Numbered from the stretch's first letter, positions 26,425 to 33,137 are shown. The stretch is 34,692 nt of DNA from Flavobacteriales bacterium (GCA_018652335.1 JABICI010000088.1:1-34692); one strand, 5' to 3'. The notes: generated from the sequence alone by a model not told the origin. Program-made: numbers and translations.

Positions 26425-27619
26425 TTTGCTCTAGAAAATCTCTTAAGTACTCAAAATCAGATGTTAAATCACCATTATCACAAATAGTAGCACCTTTGAT
26501 AACATCTGAATCATTACAATTAAATAATAACGGAAAGATCTCGTTCAGCATCTGACTACCAAAATCTTCAGAAGAATCTTTAGGTAATTCACATGGAAGA
26601 TTATCTACAGCCATCACTGATATCACGCTATCCTTATCAAATTCATCTTCAGTTTCTGTAACAGGATTATAACCATATATGGGATTTTGAATTGTTGAGG
26701 ATCTAATTGTTGAAGCAACTGGACCGTTTATATCACAAGATATGTCTGCGACAGTTCGTATATTAAATAATGTAGATTTTACATCTTCTCTTGTGAACAG
26801 ATATGGAGAGCCTTGAGCGTAATAATGTCCAGCAATTAAAATATCAGCACACGAAGCATAGTCCATAAAAGTAGATCTAAAAAGTTTAGGATTTGAAAAA
26901 AAATCATTTGATAAAAAAGTTGAACCATCTATTCTAACATTATAGTCTGAAAAATCTAAATGCACATAAACAGGCACATCATATTTATTATTTTTAAAAT
27001 CAGCTTTACTAACTTCCTTTATTGCAAGTAATTTAATAATCTCTAATGCACCTTTACCTACCCTACCATTTCCTGTAACAATAATTTTACTATTACCTAA
27101 GTTTACCTTCTTAAGTTCAGATTCTAATTCTTTTCTATCAGCACAAAGATATGCCGGTTTTAAATTAAAGAGCTGAGTTCTTTTTCCATATGTAAGAATA
27201 CCATTGTAACATCCAACAACTCCAGCATAACGACCAAATCCTAATAATCGCTTTCCATTATTTTTTAGAACCTCATAATCAATCATCTTAACTTTTAAAT
27301 CCAACATACAAGAAAGTAAATTACGATTATATGGTTGCATCTTAATTGTATGAGAGAAGAAAAAATAAGTCTTACCATATAATAATAGTTCTAATGGCAC
27401 CTCTTTGACCCCAAACAAAATATCGCAATCACTAACATCATTAACAATATCTGTTCCAGATAGCATGTATTCTTCATCAGTAAAGCATCTATATTCACTA
27501 CTTTGAACAACGAGTTCAATTTGTGGAAACTTATGCTTAAATAACTTACATTGATAAGGAGTCATAATAACTCTTTTATCAACTGGAAACTTACATTCCT
27601 TAATTAATCCTATCTTCAT
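26417..27619 (-). CDS. Alanine dehydrogenase / saccharopine dehydrogenase-like NAD(P) oxidoreductase
   Basis: A 400-residue oxidoreductase with the AlaDh/PNT N-terminal fold: MKIGLIKECKFPVDKRVIMTP corresponds to the substrate-binding opening of Ald and lysine-forming saccharopine dehydrogenase. LLGFGRYAGVVGCYNG and the Rossmann motif IVTGNGRVGKGALEII (near residue 190) follow. TVADISCDINGPVASTIRSSTIQNP and VMAVDNLPCELPKDSSEDF resemble the fungal-type saccharopine dehydrogenase (NAD+, L-lysine-forming) more than Ald. The substrate is therefore uncertain, possibly saccharopine or another amino acid imine. It has a -7 box just upstream and is divergent from the tmRNA gene. Confidence 0.72.
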   Translation of the reverse strand: MKIGLIKECKFPVDKRVIMTPYQCKLFKHKFPQIELVVQSSEYRCFTDEEYMLSGTDIVNDVSDCDILFGVKEVPLELLLYGKTYFFFSHTIKMQPYNRNLLSCMLDLKVKMIDYEVLKNNGKRLLGFGRYAGVVGCYNGILTYGKRTQLFNLKPAYLCADRKELESELKKVNLGNSKIIVTGNGRVGKGALEIIKLLAIKEVSKADFKNNKYDVPVYVHLDFSDYNVRIDGSTFLSNDFFSNPKLFRSTFMDYASCADILIAGHYYAQGSPYLFTREDVKSTLFNIRTVADISCDINGPVASTIRSSTIQNPIYGYNPVTETEDEFDKDSVISVMAVDNLPCELPKDSSEDFGSQMLNEIFPLLFNCNDSDVIKGATICDNGDLTSDFEYLRDFLEQIK

Positions 27620-27636
27620 ACAAAATCATTAAGATA

Positions 27637-27644
27637 CAAAAGTA
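27637..27644 (-). promoter_or_regulatory. Bacteroidota -7 box (TACTTTTG, minus strand)
   Basis: The plus-strand CAAAAGTA reads TACTTTTG on the minus strand, a match to TAnnTTTG, 17 bases before the ATG of the saccharopine-dehydrogenase-like gene. Confidence 0.45.
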
Positions 27645-27677
27645 TAAAATTGAATAGCAAGAAGACTTATTAATTTA

Positions 27678-27685
27678 TAAATTTG
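27678..27685 (+). promoter_or_regulatory. Bacteroidota -7 box (TAAATTTG) for tmRNA
   Basis: TAAATTTG lies 20 bases before the mature 5' end of the tmRNA, allowing a short processed leader. A TTG at 27650-27652 is 25 bases upstream of it, slightly long for the usual -33 spacing. Confidence 0.5.
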
Positions 27686-27705
27686 CAAAAGTTCATTGAT
27701 TTCTT

Positions 27706-28075
27706 GGGGCTGACTGGATTTGACAGCAAATGCATAAAATAGTAAGCATGTTGAGCATTGTATTTTAGCTCATAAATATTAAAATTCAACTTTTTTAAAC
27801 GGCGAAAATAATTACGCTTTAGCTGCCTAATTTATATAATTACGTAAGCTTTTGTCTCTTTTATAGGACCTCCTGACTCCTATAGATCATGAGGCATAAT
27901 TAAGTTCAGGATAGTTAGATTATTGCTTTTATAATCTAGCAAAATTTTAAAAAGCTAAGAATTAATTTTGGTTGCTTTTAACCTACTTAATTTCGAAAAT
28001 TAAAAAAAGATAAACATGTAGAAAGTTATTATATCCTTTGTTTGGACGGGGGTTCGATACCCCCCAGCTCCACCA
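27706..28075 (+). ncRNA. ssrA: Transfer-messenger RNA (tmRNA)
   Basis: One-piece tmRNA of about 370 bases, which rescues stalled ribosomes by trans-translation with SmpB. The 5' end GGGGCTGACTGGATTTGACA is the conserved tRNA-like start. The 3' end has the T arm GGGGGTTCGATACCCCC, then CAGCTCC pairing with the 5' GGGGCTG (one G-T wobble), and an encoded CCA tail. The resume reading frame at 27801-27830 is GGC GAA AAT AAT TAC GCT TTA GCT GCC TAA, encoding GENNYALAA, the tag typical of Bacteroidota. The downstream pseudoknot region is AT-rich, with a GACTCCTATAGATC... segment. The 5' end and the CCA are secure within a base. Confidence 0.96.
27801..27830 (+). other. tmRNA proteolysis-tag reading frame (GENNYALAA)
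   Basis: Ten codons including the stop encode GENNYALAA. It ends in LAA-type residues recognised by ClpXP-like proteases. The first tag codon is GGC. Confidence 0.9.
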
Positions 28076-28118
28076 AAGCGGAATCCATCTCATTATGAGT
28101 TAAGATTCCGCTTTTTTT
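28075..28118 (+). terminator. Terminator of the tmRNA gene
   Basis: AAAGCGGAATC pairs with GATTCCGCTTT and is followed by T residues. The loop itself contains a smaller CTCAT/ATGAG hairpin. The stem starts immediately after the CCA, so the 3' end of tmRNA must be trimmed from this structure. Confidence 0.85.
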
Positions 28119-28259
28119 ATTTTGTTAAATAAATTTTACAAGCTCTATTTAAATATACCTATTACTCCAATTTTGCCCGTGTGTGCGTGAAAGACCATCA
28201 CCGATTACCATATAATTACCTTTTAAGATTTAGGCTACCCCCCAAAAAAAAATTAATAT

Positions 28260-28281
28260 GTATGAATAGACTTATTCATAC
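28260..28281. repeat. Perfect 9-bp inverted repeat, possible operator
   Basis: GTATGAATA-GACT-TATTCATAC is a perfect palindrome with a four-base centre, 43 bases upstream of the -7 box of the lipoprotein gene. It has no T-run and so is not a terminator. It is suited to a dimeric DNA-binding protein. Confidence 0.45.
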
Positions 28282-28323
28282 TTACCTACTCTCATTTACT
28301 TATAATTATTATTTGCATAAAAG

Positions 28324-28331
28324 TATTTTTG
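28324..28331 (+). promoter_or_regulatory. Bacteroidota -7 box (TATTTTTG)
   Basis: TATTTTTG matches TAnnTTTG, 30 bases upstream of the ATG of the lipocalin-like lipoprotein gene. Confidence 0.4.
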
Positions 28332-28361
28332 GGGATTATTAATTTAAAAAACTATAAAAAA

Positions 28362-28853
28362 ATGAATTTAAAAACATCAATTATTCTAGGTTTAACTTTA
28401 ACCTTACTTTCAATAGTATCATGTAGTAAAAGTGATTCAGTTGATCCTATTAATCCATCTAATATTATTGCAGAAAACACTGCTAAACTTATTGGTTCTT
28501 GGGAAATAGAAAACATTATTACTGCTAACTGTACTGATCCTAATGATAATGAAACTCTTGAATCTGGCTGCGAAACAGAAGAAGGTTCAGAAGTATGTCT
28601 TTTAGGTATACAAACATTTTTTCAAGATAATACATTTTCTCTTGAATATATTATGACAGTGGATGGAGATACAATGGAAACAGAAACAGATTTTGGTAAT
28701 TGGGAGATATTAAACAGTGATAATATTTCAATTACTACAGAAGAAGAAACCGTTAGTAAAAATTATGTATTGACTGACAATACATTTAGTATGATTTCAA
28801 CTGATGGTGAATTTGGATGTGATGAAACAATAAATGCAATAAAAAACAAATAA
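28362..28853 (+). CDS. Lipocalin-like domain lipoprotein, function unknown
   Basis: A 163-residue exported lipoprotein. The ATG at 28362 gives a clean signal peptide with lipobox ending VSCSKSD; the ORF track's TTG start 33 bases earlier would add a polar extension and lies on the -7 box. The mature domain has an early LIGSWEIENI and late FGNWEILNSDNISI, a pattern seen in Bacteroidota lipocalin-like small lipoproteins. Three cysteines in mid-domain (NCTDPN, GCETEE, VCLLG) plus one near the C-terminus could form disulfides. There are 49 bases to the AraC-type regulator gene downstream, so the two may or may not share a transcript. The ligand is unknown. Confidence 0.65.
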   Translation: MNLKTSIILGLTLTLLSIVSCSKSDSVDPINPSNIIAENTAKLIGSWEIENIITANCTDPNDNETLESGCETEEGSEVCLLGIQTFFQDNTFSLEYIMTVDGDTMETETDFGNWEILNSDNISITTEEETVSKNYVLTDNTFSMISTDGEFGCDETINAIKNK

Positions 28854-28902
28854 TTAGTTGATATATCCGTTAAAACAAAGTATTAAAAATTATATAGAAT
28901 AA

Positions 28903-29967
28903 ATGAATTCGTCACTTGTTCATATTATACCATCAGTAGCTATTTTTTTTAATGCTTTGTTTTTAGGGATATTGTTCTTAATTGTAAAATCTAAAAATAA
29001 AAAAGCAAATAATTATTTAGCAATTTTTCTTCTGTTACATTGCATAAATATTTTAAATAACTTTTTTGGTGAATTTGAAGAGCTATTTGAAATTCATTTT
29101 GTTTTTGAGCCTATTTTATTTGTTTTTCCTCTTTTATATTTTTACTTGATTTCTACGATTAATATTAAAAGAAAAATATGGTATTATTTTTTCTTTATAC
29201 CAGGGATTATTTTAAATATTTTACTTAATAGTAATTTTTTGTTAAGCGAAGAGTTATTAGTCAATATTGAGATATTTTTTTATACAATAGAGATATTGAT
29301 TCCAATTTTAGCTTATATGTTATTACATGAACACAATGAGAAAATACGCAATTATTTTTCAGATATAGAAAATAAAACACTTCAGTGGCTAAAAAATATT
29401 TTCACTATAAATGTAATTATTCATTTTTTAAATTTAATTACTTTTTGTTTTGATTTATCAACTTTAGAAAATCTAGAATTCTTAATTGATTCAACTTCTA
29501 TATTTCTTACAGTTTTTATGTTATTCTATATAGGTTATAATGGATATGCACAACATAAAATTATCTTTAATAATAGTTTGAATTTTTCAAATTATAAGTC
29601 TAAAGTAATCGAAGAAAAATTAAGTTTAATTAAGTTTAATTCAATAAAGAAACATATTCAGTCTGAAAAGATTTACTTAGATGAGAATATTAATTTAAGA
29701 GCAGTTTCATTGATTTATAATTTAAATGAAAATGAACTTTCTAGGATGATAAATAAGTTTGAAAAAACTAACTTCTATTTTTTCATAAATAAATTTCGTG
29801 TACATGAATTTAAAGAACTTATTAAATTATACAGGCATGATAAACTTACGCTATTTTCAGTTGCTAATGAAGCAGGGTTTAAAAATAAATCAACTTTTAA
29901 TACTTCTTTTAAAAGGTTTGAAGGAATGACTCCAAGTTCATATTTAAAAAGTATTGAAAATGAATAA
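28903..29967 (+). CDS. Membrane-anchored AraC-family transcriptional regulator
   Basis: A 354-residue regulator. The first about 225 residues hold six or seven hydrophobic helices (such as IPSVAIFFNALFLGILFLI) with little between them, the layout of Bacteroidota membrane-bound AraC proteins. Residues of about 245-354 form the AraC DNA-binding domain with two helix-turn-helix units: LRAVSLIYNLNENELSRMINK and LFSVANEAGFKNKSTFNTSFKRFEGMTPSSYL, the latter carrying the family signature. The membrane domain probably senses a signal in the bilayer or envelope. Its stop overlaps the start of the next gene by eight bases, so it is very likely the first gene of, and the regulator for, the cytochrome-like operon that follows. 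Confidence 0.82.
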   Translation: MNSSLVHIIPSVAIFFNALFLGILFLIVKSKNKKANNYLAIFLLLHCINILNNFFGEFEELFEIHFVFEPILFVFPLLYFYLISTINIKRKIWYYFFFIPGIILNILLNSNFLLSEELLVNIEIFFYTIEILIPILAYMLLHEHNEKIRNYFSDIENKTLQWLKNIFTINVIIHFLNLITFCFDLSTLENLEFLIDSTSIFLTVFMLFYIGYNGYAQHKIIFNNSLNFSNYKSKVIEEKLSLIKFNSIKKHIQSEKIYLDENINLRAVSLIYNLNENELSRMINKFEKTNFYFFINKFRVHEFKELIKLYRHDKLTLFSVANEAGFKNKSTFNTSFKRFEGMTPSSYLKSIENE

Positions 29968-30841
29968 TATTCAAAAAATAATAATTTTTAGTTTTGTAGG
30001 AATAGTATTTGGCTCTTGTAATAAACATGATATTACAGGATATGTACCTGCAGTAAACGACATAAATAATAGAACTGCATTAGAATACGCATATGAATGT
30101 GAAAATGAATTAGGACCACTTCCTAGATTTAGTTGTTCTGATGCTATTGAAGTTCCAACAACAAAAAATGGTGTACCTGTATCATTTCCACAGGGAGAAG
30201 AAGGAAGTGGTAGTACAAATCCAAATGATTGTGATCATCCATGGGCATTTGGAATGGCTTGTCAAACAGGAAATAAAATAGGACGTTATGCAGGTCTAAA
30301 TCTTGATGGTTCCGAAAATTCAGATGTTGTATTTATAACATTTTGTCGTGATGGTGGGTTAGGAGTTATTGGATATAAGTATTCTACTGGTCAGACTTGT
30401 TTTTTTTCTATAAAAGATGGTTACAACACTAACAATCCTCCAAAACCTGGTGAAAATGGATATAATAATGCATGGATGAGCCCAAGAGTTGTTGCTGATG
30501 ATAAGTGTATGAATTGTCATATGGCAAGTCCTTTTTTACACACACCAGCTGTGAATCAATTATACAACCCAAATAATACTTCTGAATTACTTGTTCCAAT
30601 GACTGGAAATAATCCATACTCTATAATTGGGGCTGAGTTTCAACAGCCACATACTACAGGAATTCAAAATTCATGCACTTCATGTCATAGACCTCAGTGC
30701 ACTCAGCATTTTGAAAATTATCCATTAGACGAATTGGTTATGCCTCCACCTTTTCAAAACGCAACCGACTTTGATCATAGTACAATTTCAAATGCAGACA
30801 GACAGGCAATCAGGGATTGGTGTAATACCTTAAACTTATAA
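29960..30841 (+). CDS. Lipoprotein with two c-type haem motifs
   Basis: A 293-residue predicted lipoprotein (signal peptide with lipobox FGSC, cysteine about 20) of no family I recognise. Residues of about 50-165 form a cysteine-, tryptophan- and glycine-rich domain (HPWAFGMACQTGNKIGRYAG, ITFCRDGGLGVIGYKYS) without haem motifs. The C-terminal half has two covalent haem attachment motifs, CMNCH and CTSCH, and a later MPPPF that could supply a methionine ligand. The Cys-Met-Asn-Cys-His site follows RVVADD. The ATG at 29960 overlaps the regulator stop by eight bases; the ORF track's TTG start is two codons earlier. Likely an envelope dihaem electron carrier or sensor, by inference. Confidence 0.65.
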   Translation: MNNIQKIIIFSFVGIVFGSCNKHDITGYVPAVNDINNRTALEYAYECENELGPLPRFSCSDAIEVPTTKNGVPVSFPQGEEGSGSTNPNDCDHPWAFGMACQTGNKIGRYAGLNLDGSENSDVVFITFCRDGGLGVIGYKYSTGQTCFFSIKDGYNTNNPPKPGENGYNNAWMSPRVVADDKCMNCHMASPFLHTPAVNQLYNPNNTSELLVPMTGNNPYSIIGAEFQQPHTTGIQNSCTSCHRPQCTQHFENYPLDELVMPPPFQNATDFDHSTISNADRQAIRDWCNTLNL

Positions 30842-30850
30842 ATTAATACA

Positions 30851-31222
30851 TTGAAAAATTACACACAATTAAAAATTTGGTTAAACGCGGTTTTTTTCAC
30901 TAGCTTGATGATGGGGTGTACAAAAGGGTACATCCCTCAGGATATTGAGTCAAATCCACCATATAATAGTGATACTATAACTTATGAATCGAAAATTAAG
31001 GACATAATTTCTAATAATTGTATCAGTTGTCACTCAGAAAGTAATCCCCAGGGAAATTTGCTTTTAGAAAATTATAATCAAGTACGTAGTGCATCCGAAA
31101 ACGGAACATTAATTCAAAGAATTAATGATGTATCAAACCCAATGCCTACTACTGGATTAATGCCATCATCAAAGAGAGCATTCTTTGACGAATGGGTTCA
31201 AGATGCATTTTTAGAAAATTAA
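30851..31222 (+). CDS. Small single-haem lipoprotein, cytochrome c-like
   Basis: A 123-residue predicted lipoprotein (signal peptide with lipobox MMGC). A single haem motif CISCH follows the IKDIISNNC helix, then NPQGNLLLENYNQV and NPMPTTGLMPSS with methionines able to act as the distal ligand, and a closing tryptophan-containing helix FFDEWVQDAF. This order resembles small Planctomycete-type cytochrome c domains. The start is TTG: no in-frame ATG leaves a signal peptide, and an in-frame stop lies just upstream. It is nine bases from the dihaem lipoprotein gene and six bases before the YceI gene, inside the same operon. Confidence 0.65.
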   Translation: MKNYTQLKIWLNAVFFTSLMMGCTKGYIPQDIESNPPYNSDTITYESKIKDIISNNCISCHSESNPQGNLLLENYNQVRSASENGTLIQRINDVSNPMPTTGLMPSSKRAFFDEWVQDAFLEN

Positions 31223-31228
31223 TAATTA

Positions 31229-31774
31229 ATGAAAAGAACAAACTTAATAATTATTATACTATTCACTAGCATTGTTTGTAATGCCCAAAAGTATTACACA
31301 AGATCTGGTGTAACAGAATTCAATGCTTCAGAAAAAGCTTTTGAGCCTGTAGTAGCGATAAATAACAGTACTACAGCTATTTTTGACATTAATACAGGCG
31401 AAGTAGTTGGTCAAGTTTTTATTGCATCATTTGAGTTTAAAAATGCACTCATGCAAGAGCATTTTAACGAGAATTACATGGAAAGTAGCTCGTATCCTAA
31501 AGCTATTTTTAAAGGCAAGATTGATAATTTCTCAAAAGATAGATTAAAAACAGTAAGTGAATTTGATTTAGTAGGAATACTTACAGTTAGAGGAAAAGAA
31601 AAAAAAATCTCAACAAAAGTATTAGTGAAAGAAATAAACAAGAAATTAATTATAACATCAAACTTTATGGTTAAACCTGAATACTTCTATATTAAAATTC
31701 CTTCAATTGTTCAAGAAAAAATTGCCAATCAAATTCAAATCAGCATTAAGTATGAGCTTGTTGAAAAAAAATAA
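31229..31774 (+). CDS. YceI family protein
   Basis: A 181-residue secreted protein of the YceI family, lipocalin-like beta-barrels that bind isoprenoid lipids such as polyprenyl quinone precursors in the periplasm. Signal peptide to about NAQ. Then KYYTRSGVTEFNASEKAFEPVVAINNSTTAIF, the first strands; MQEHFNENYMESSSYPKAIFKGKI, the strongest YceI signature; and the late TVRGKEKKIS strand. The next gene begins 23 bases inside its end. In a haem-lipoprotein context, the lipid could be a quinone-like cofactor, which is inference. Confidence 0.82.
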   Translation: MKRTNLIIIILFTSIVCNAQKYYTRSGVTEFNASEKAFEPVVAINNSTTAIFDINTGEVVGQVFIASFEFKNALMQEHFNENYMESSSYPKAIFKGKIDNFSKDRLKTVSEFDLVGILTVRGKEKKISTKVLVKEINKKLIITSNFMVKPEYFYIKIPSIVQEKIANQIQISIKYELVEKK

Positions 31775-32147
31775 AATCATAGTCATTTCTTTTCTCGTGG
31801 TTATGTTTGGAATTGGAGTTTACACATTTTATAATTATGTGTTTTCAGAGCCTACAAAAGTAATAAACATAGCTTCTGAATTTATAGGTCAATCTGATGA
31901 ATTTAAATATTTATTTACTGAAGACCTTGAAGGGTGGAGCAATAAAGTTGTAGAAATAAAAGGCACTATAACTGGGATTTATGATAACGGTGTTCTTCTC
32001 GATGAAAATATATATTGCCAATTTGATCAAAATACAGACTTATCTTCAATTGTAGTTAATAAAGAGGTTGTAATAAAAGGAAAAGTTGTAGGGTTTGATG
32101 AGTTGTTAATGGAAATAAAATTAAATCAATGTATTATCATACAATAG
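31752..32147 (+). CDS. Membrane-anchored OB-fold protein (tRNA_anti-like family)
   Basis: A 131-residue protein. I start it at the ATG at 31752, which gives a basic N-terminus followed by one transmembrane helix (IIVISFLVVMFGIGVYTFYNYV). Behind it is a small beta-barrel domain with VVEIKGTITGIYDNGVLLDENIYCQF and NKEVVIKGKVVGFDELLMEIKLNQC, the pattern of tRNA_anti-like OB-fold proteins (PF12869) in Bacteroidota. Despite the family name, the location and anchor make a role in nucleic acid binding unlikely; the OB-fold probably binds a ligand or partner at the envelope. It overlaps yceI by 23 bases and the DUF5777 gene by 19, a tight translational linkage. Confidence 0.72.
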   Translation: MSLLKKNKIIVISFLVVMFGIGVYTFYNYVFSEPTKVINIASEFIGQSDEFKYLFTEDLEGWSNKVVEIKGTITGIYDNGVLLDENIYCQFDQNTDLSSIVVNKEVVIKGKVVGFDELLMEIKLNQCIIIQ

Positions 32148-33046
32148 GTAAATCACTTTTATTAATGTTTTTTTTAGGCTTTTATTCAACGAATGCTCAA
32201 GAAAATAATTTATTCAAAGAATTAAATAATTTAACCAATGATAAAGTAACCTATTCGCCCCCTGCATTTAAAGCTTTACAAATTGGCAATTTACAATCTA
32301 CCAAAATGGTTGGACAAAAAGAATTTTACATGCTTGTTGCACATAGGTTTGGCTATCTTAAGGGCGGTATCAATGACTTCTATGGATTAGATCAAGCAAA
32401 TACGAAAATTCAGTTTCTTTATGGAATTAAAAAGAAAATTCAAATAGGTATCAGTAGGGATAGCTATAATAAAACTTATTCTGGTTCAGGAAAAGTTAGC
32501 ATAAAAAAGCAATCAGAGAGTTTCCCCATTAATCTAGTTTTGTATAATAGTATGGATATCAACACCTTAATAAAAAAAATATCTTATCCAGGCCTATTAT
32601 TTTTTGATCGTTTTGCATACACGACGCAAGTATTAATGTCTAGAAGATTTTCAGAAAATTTATCTTTAGCAATTACACCGGTTTATGTGCGAAAAAACTT
32701 AATAGATTTGAATTACACAAAAAATCCTATTCTAACTTCTAATGAACCTTTAAGTTTTATCACTGAGCCTTGGAATCAATATCTTTTGGCTTTAGGAGGA
32801 AGATATAAGTTTTCTAAAAGAATGAGCTTAAATATGGATTATGCTTATAATTTAAGTAAAAATAAAAATTCATTATATAAAAATCCTCTAACTGTTGGTA
32901 TAGATATAGAAACTGGAGGACATGTTTTTCAACTTCTTTTCACTAACTCTAGATCAAGTAGTGATGCAGTTTTTTTAACTGAAACACTTGGTGATTGGTC
33001 TAAAGGCGACATTTCATTTGGATTTAATATTTTGAGGATATTTTAG
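32129..33046 (+). CDS. DUF5777 family outer membrane beta-barrel protein
   Basis: A 305-residue outer membrane barrel. The signal peptide ends about STNAQE. A PPAFKALQIGNLQSTKM segment and HRFGYLKGGINDFYGLDQANTKI are the recognisable DUF5777 signature, followed by repeated amphipathic strands and a C-terminal strand ending in phenylalanine. Members of this family in Flavobacteria are, to my recollection, often beside cytochrome and YceI genes, which fits here. It is the last gene of the operon and is followed by a strong hairpin terminator inside a dispersed repeat. Transport substrate unknown. Confidence 0.78.
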   Translation: MYYHTIGKSLLLMFFLGFYSTNAQENNLFKELNNLTNDKVTYSPPAFKALQIGNLQSTKMVGQKEFYMLVAHRFGYLKGGINDFYGLDQANTKIQFLYGIKKKIQIGISRDSYNKTYSGSGKVSIKKQSESFPINLVLYNSMDINTLIKKISYPGLLFFDRFAYTTQVLMSRRFSENLSLAITPVYVRKNLIDLNYTKNPILTSNEPLSFITEPWNQYLLALGGRYKFSKRMSLNMDYAYNLSKNKNSLYKNPLTVGIDIETGGHVFQLLFTNSRSSSDAVFLTETLGDWSKGDISFGFNILRIF

Positions 33047-33067
33047 AAAATATTATTCTACAATAAT

Positions 33068-33137
33068 AAAGTTCGAAACTGGGACCGAGAGGTCCACCAA
33101 AAGAAACCCACTCAAATGAGTGGGTTTTTATTTATTC
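33068..33137. repeat. Structured repeat, copy A
   Basis: It begins AAAGTTCGAAACTGGGACCG and continues with a GGACC-GAGA-GGTCC hairpin, CCACCAAAA and GAAACCC, then a terminator stem. A second copy at 34538-34606 aligns along almost all of it with scattered substitutions and one inserted A. The TTCGA and CCACCA elements recall a tRNA 3' end, but the distance between them (29 bases from GTTCGA to CCA) is five more than a real tRNA or the tmRNA in this window. Confidence 0.75.
33104..33130. terminator. Bidirectional terminator between DUF5777 and LRR genes
   Basis: AAACCCACTC pairs perfectly with GAGTGGGTTT, followed by T residues on the plus strand and preceded by an A-rich flank. It sits between two converging genes and within repeat copy A. 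Confidence 0.85.

Larger units (their letters stand above)
28119..28361. other. Intergenic gap between tmRNA and the lipocalin-like lipoprotein gene
   Basis: About 240 bases of AT-rich sequence with no convincing ORF. It contains a GC-richer patch (GCCCGTGTGTGCGTG, about 28168-28182), a CCCCCC run followed by A residues near 28240, the perfect inverted repeat at 28260-28281 and a -7 box at 28324-28331. The patch looks unlike its surroundings and might be a remnant of something inserted, but I cannot identify it. Confidence 0.5.

Noticed and set aside
31752-32147. OB-fold gene as a tRNA-related or tRNA synthetase-associated protein
   Set aside because: The family name tRNA_anti-like suggests this, but the N-terminal membrane helix and envelope operon argue against an RNA role.
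33068-33100. Repeat copy A as an intact tRNA
   Set aside because: The GTTCGA-to-CCACCA spacing is five bases too long, the T stem does not pair and there are no anticodon or D arms.
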